Positions 62,450 to 64,000 of a DNA stretch of 64,000 bases are shown here, one piece after another. The notes below the pieces were generated by a model. The model was not told the DNA's origin. It saw only the letters and a list, made by a program, of their open reading frames with translations, and made no database searches. Source of the stretch: Cronobacter turicensis z3032. GTDB lineage: Bacteria; Pseudomonadota; Gammaproteobacteria; Enterobacterales; Enterobacteriaceae. The stretch is taken from assembly GCA_000027065.2 (NCBI GenBank), contig FN543093.2:1182074-1246073 (forward strand), given 5' to 3'. Position numbers and translations under genes: made by a program. The first letter of the stretch is position 1; every line of letters starts with the position of its first letter.

Positions 62450-64000
62450 AATACAGCGCCTTCCTGGTGCGCCAAAACAGCGTGGTAAACTCGCTCCTGG
62501 TCAACGAATGGTTGACTGGCTGGAGAGTCAGAAACTGCATAATTCAGTCGTCATAAAGCTGAACGGTAATGAACTGGCTGATGACTTTGATATCGTGTAC
62601 AGGTTTAAAGTAGACGATCACCTTTCTGTTTTTGACCAGCCTCAGAATATGGGTGGCATAAAAGACCTGATAAAACTATCAGCACCGTGGGAAGCGCTGA
62701 ACCCTATTAAGCTGACTAAAAAAGCCCTTGCTGCGCTGCAAAAGACGTTGGTTGGAGACATAAAGAAAACACCTTCTGTTGCTACAGGGGAGTCGCCAAA
62801 TAACGATCTTACCGGGCAGACTAACGTAGCGCGCCTGTATAAGGGCCGCCCTAACATCTATGGACAGGTCCGATCCTATCCTGATCTGATTCAGGAATCG
62901 CTCTTCGAATACATCAATAATAAGAAGTACGTGACTGAGTTTTTGGAAGTCGGTTATGGGCGTTACGACATATCTTCAGTCAGATACTCCGAATCATCGC
63001 TATCTGCAATGGCCGGTGCCAGCTATGACATTTACCAACCCGGATCTGTAATAGGAACTATCAACGAGGGATATACATTCGACGATGTTGATGGGCAGGA
63101 GCTTGATGGGCCAAATAAGGCGACGGGAGTAATTATTCAGCAGGCGACGACAAGCAATGTTGTTCAAGGTATTTATTCTGGCGGTCAAATTTCGATAAAG
63201 ATAGTAAAAAACAACAGCTTTGATTACTTCTTCGACTCAATAAAACCAATTGACGTTACCTTCGTTATAAATGTTACCTATGCCACTGCAACAGGTAATG
63301 TTACGAAAAACATAACGGTAAATGCCACACTCATAAACGCAACACTTACTAATGATGGCGCTGTTGTGAATCCGGTTCAGTGGTACACGTTTTATTTTAA
63401 TAATCTGTCGGGCCCGGATATCAATGAGACTCCTGCAAACGCCACTATAAATTCTACCTACTTTCAAATCACACAGTATGAAAGTGTGGCAGTAGGCCCC
63501 TTCTTTTCTGCTGTTGAGTCTTCTTATCTGTGGATACATATGTCGGGTAACCAGGCAAAAGGTAAGAAGGGGCCGGTTCAGTTGACATGGTGGAAGGTCG
63601 ACGACGATAACAATATCGTTCCTGGCACTATGCAGTCTACGCAGGTCAATGTTGATAACAATACCGGTTCCTACGACTACGTGTATTACACGTTCAAGAT
63701 AAAGCCAGCAGCAGGTAAGGCCAGGTACGCTTTTACCGTTAGACGGCTAAATAACGCCGCTGATGACAACACCGTATACATTCTTGCTGCACATGCCATA
63801 AACGTAAGGACGAATGTAGTTTATCCGGATGACACACTGGTAAAACTCACCGTTATGGAGACGGAAAACGCATCTGGAATTAAGGACAGGAAGTATAACC
63901 TTCTGGCGCAGCGGCTGGTTATCTCATACAACCGGTCAACAGGCGCAGTTGATTACACTCTTCGCGCGTCACGTTCTTTTGCCGATGCAGTCCTGCATGA
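62436..64000 (+). CDS. Tail hub/host-specificity protein, 3' end beyond window
   Basis: 521 codons open to the window end from ATG 62436 (GGAG 11 bases upstream; 14-base overlap with the NlpC gene). The N-terminus (VVIKLNGNELADDFDIVYRFKVDDHLSVFDQPQ, about 37-69) resembles the ubiquitin-like start of central tail hub proteins. The body is beta-rich with many Asn-X-Thr runs (NVTYATATGNVTKNITVNAT). It takes the position of lambda J, so it probably forms the tail tip that contacts the receptor. Confidence 0.75.
   Translation, partial: MATYEIQRLPGAPKQRGKLAPGQRMVDWLESQKLHNSVVIKLNGNELADDFDIVYRFKVDDHLSVFDQPQNMGGIKDLIKLSAPWEALNPIKLTKKALAALQKTLVGDIKKTPSVATGESPNNDLTGQTNVARLYKGRPNIYGQVRSYPDLIQESLFEYINNKKYVTEFLEVGYGRYDISSVRYSESSLSAMAGASYDIYQPGSVIGTINEGYTFDDVDGQELDGPNKATGVIIQQATTSNVVQGIYSGGQISIKIVKNNSFDYFFDSIKPIDVTFVINVTYATATGNVTKNITVNATLINATLTNDGAVVNPVQWYTFYFNNLSGPDINETPANATINSTYFQITQYESVAVGPFFSAVESSYLWIHMSGNQAKGKKGPVQLTWWKVDDDNNIVPGTMQSTQVNVDNNTGSYDYVYYTFKIKPAAGKARYAFTVRRLNNAADDNTVYILAAHAINVRTNVVYPDDTLVKLTVMETENASGIKDRKYNLLAQRLVISYNRSTGAVDYTLRASRSFADAVLH

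Noticed and set aside
22081..64000. Right attachment site attR
   Set aside because: No second copy of the argU 3' end was seen; the structural genes are still open at the window end, so attR must lie beyond it.

Overview
The window is enterobacterial chromosome (bases 1 to about 22,065, GC-rich) followed by most of a lambda/P22-type prophage (about 22,066 to the window end, visibly lower GC). The chromosomal genes match E. coli families at high identity and are mostly in E. coli order (ybbK-qmcA, cnoX-ybbO-tesA, ybbA-ybbP, selU, purEK, lpxH-ppiB, cysS, ybcJ-folD, argU). The locus lacks fetAB between qmcA and cnoX, rhsD between ybbP and selU, and the allantoin cluster between selU and purK. 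In that last place it has a reverse-transsulfuration pair (mtcBC type), and beside cysS it has a PTS IIBC/LacI-family pair. This suits a Cronobacter/Enterobacter/Klebsiella relative, most likely Cronobacter; the genus is inferred, not proven.

The prophage is inserted at the 3' end of tRNA-Arg(UCU), argU, next to a DLP12 IntD-like integrase. The order is that of a lambda prophage. The leftward early operon runs from pL (32.1 kb) down to int (22.1 kb): an HNH-AP2 endonuclease, a P22-type N antiterminator, small genes, cIII, kil, recT, a Gp157-family gene, a PAPS-reductase-like enzyme, xis and int. The immunity region (32.1-33.1 kb) holds matching left and right operators, a cI-type repressor split by a frameshift, and cro. 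The rightward early operon carries nutR, cII, an O-like initiator containing four iterons (ori), a DnaB-type helicase, nin genes (ninB, ninE, ninF, rusA, ninH) and Q. Late genes follow: pR' and its terminator, holin, GH19 endolysin, Rz/Rz1, antirepressor, terminase, portal, head proteins, tail tube, two glycosyltransferase-like genes, a tail chaperone candidate, a promoter- and terminator-bounded exported protein, tape measure, minor tail proteins, NlpC/P60 protein and a tail hub/fibre protein cut by the window end. The right attachment site is not in the window.

The regulatory circuit can be read in detail. nutL and nutR boxB elements have the P22 sequences and the N protein carries the P22 arginine-rich motif. 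CII-type sites (TTGC-N6-TTGC) lie antisense at the start of cII (pRE) and antisense within Q (paQ). CI and Cro share a recognition-helix sequence.

The most unusual content is a three-domain glycosyltransferase module inserted between the tail tube gene and the tail chaperone candidate, which suggests virion glycosylation. Others are an HNH-AP2 gene between nutL and N, a PAPS-reductase-like gene in the pL operon, a probable moron before the tape measure gene, and the broken repressor.
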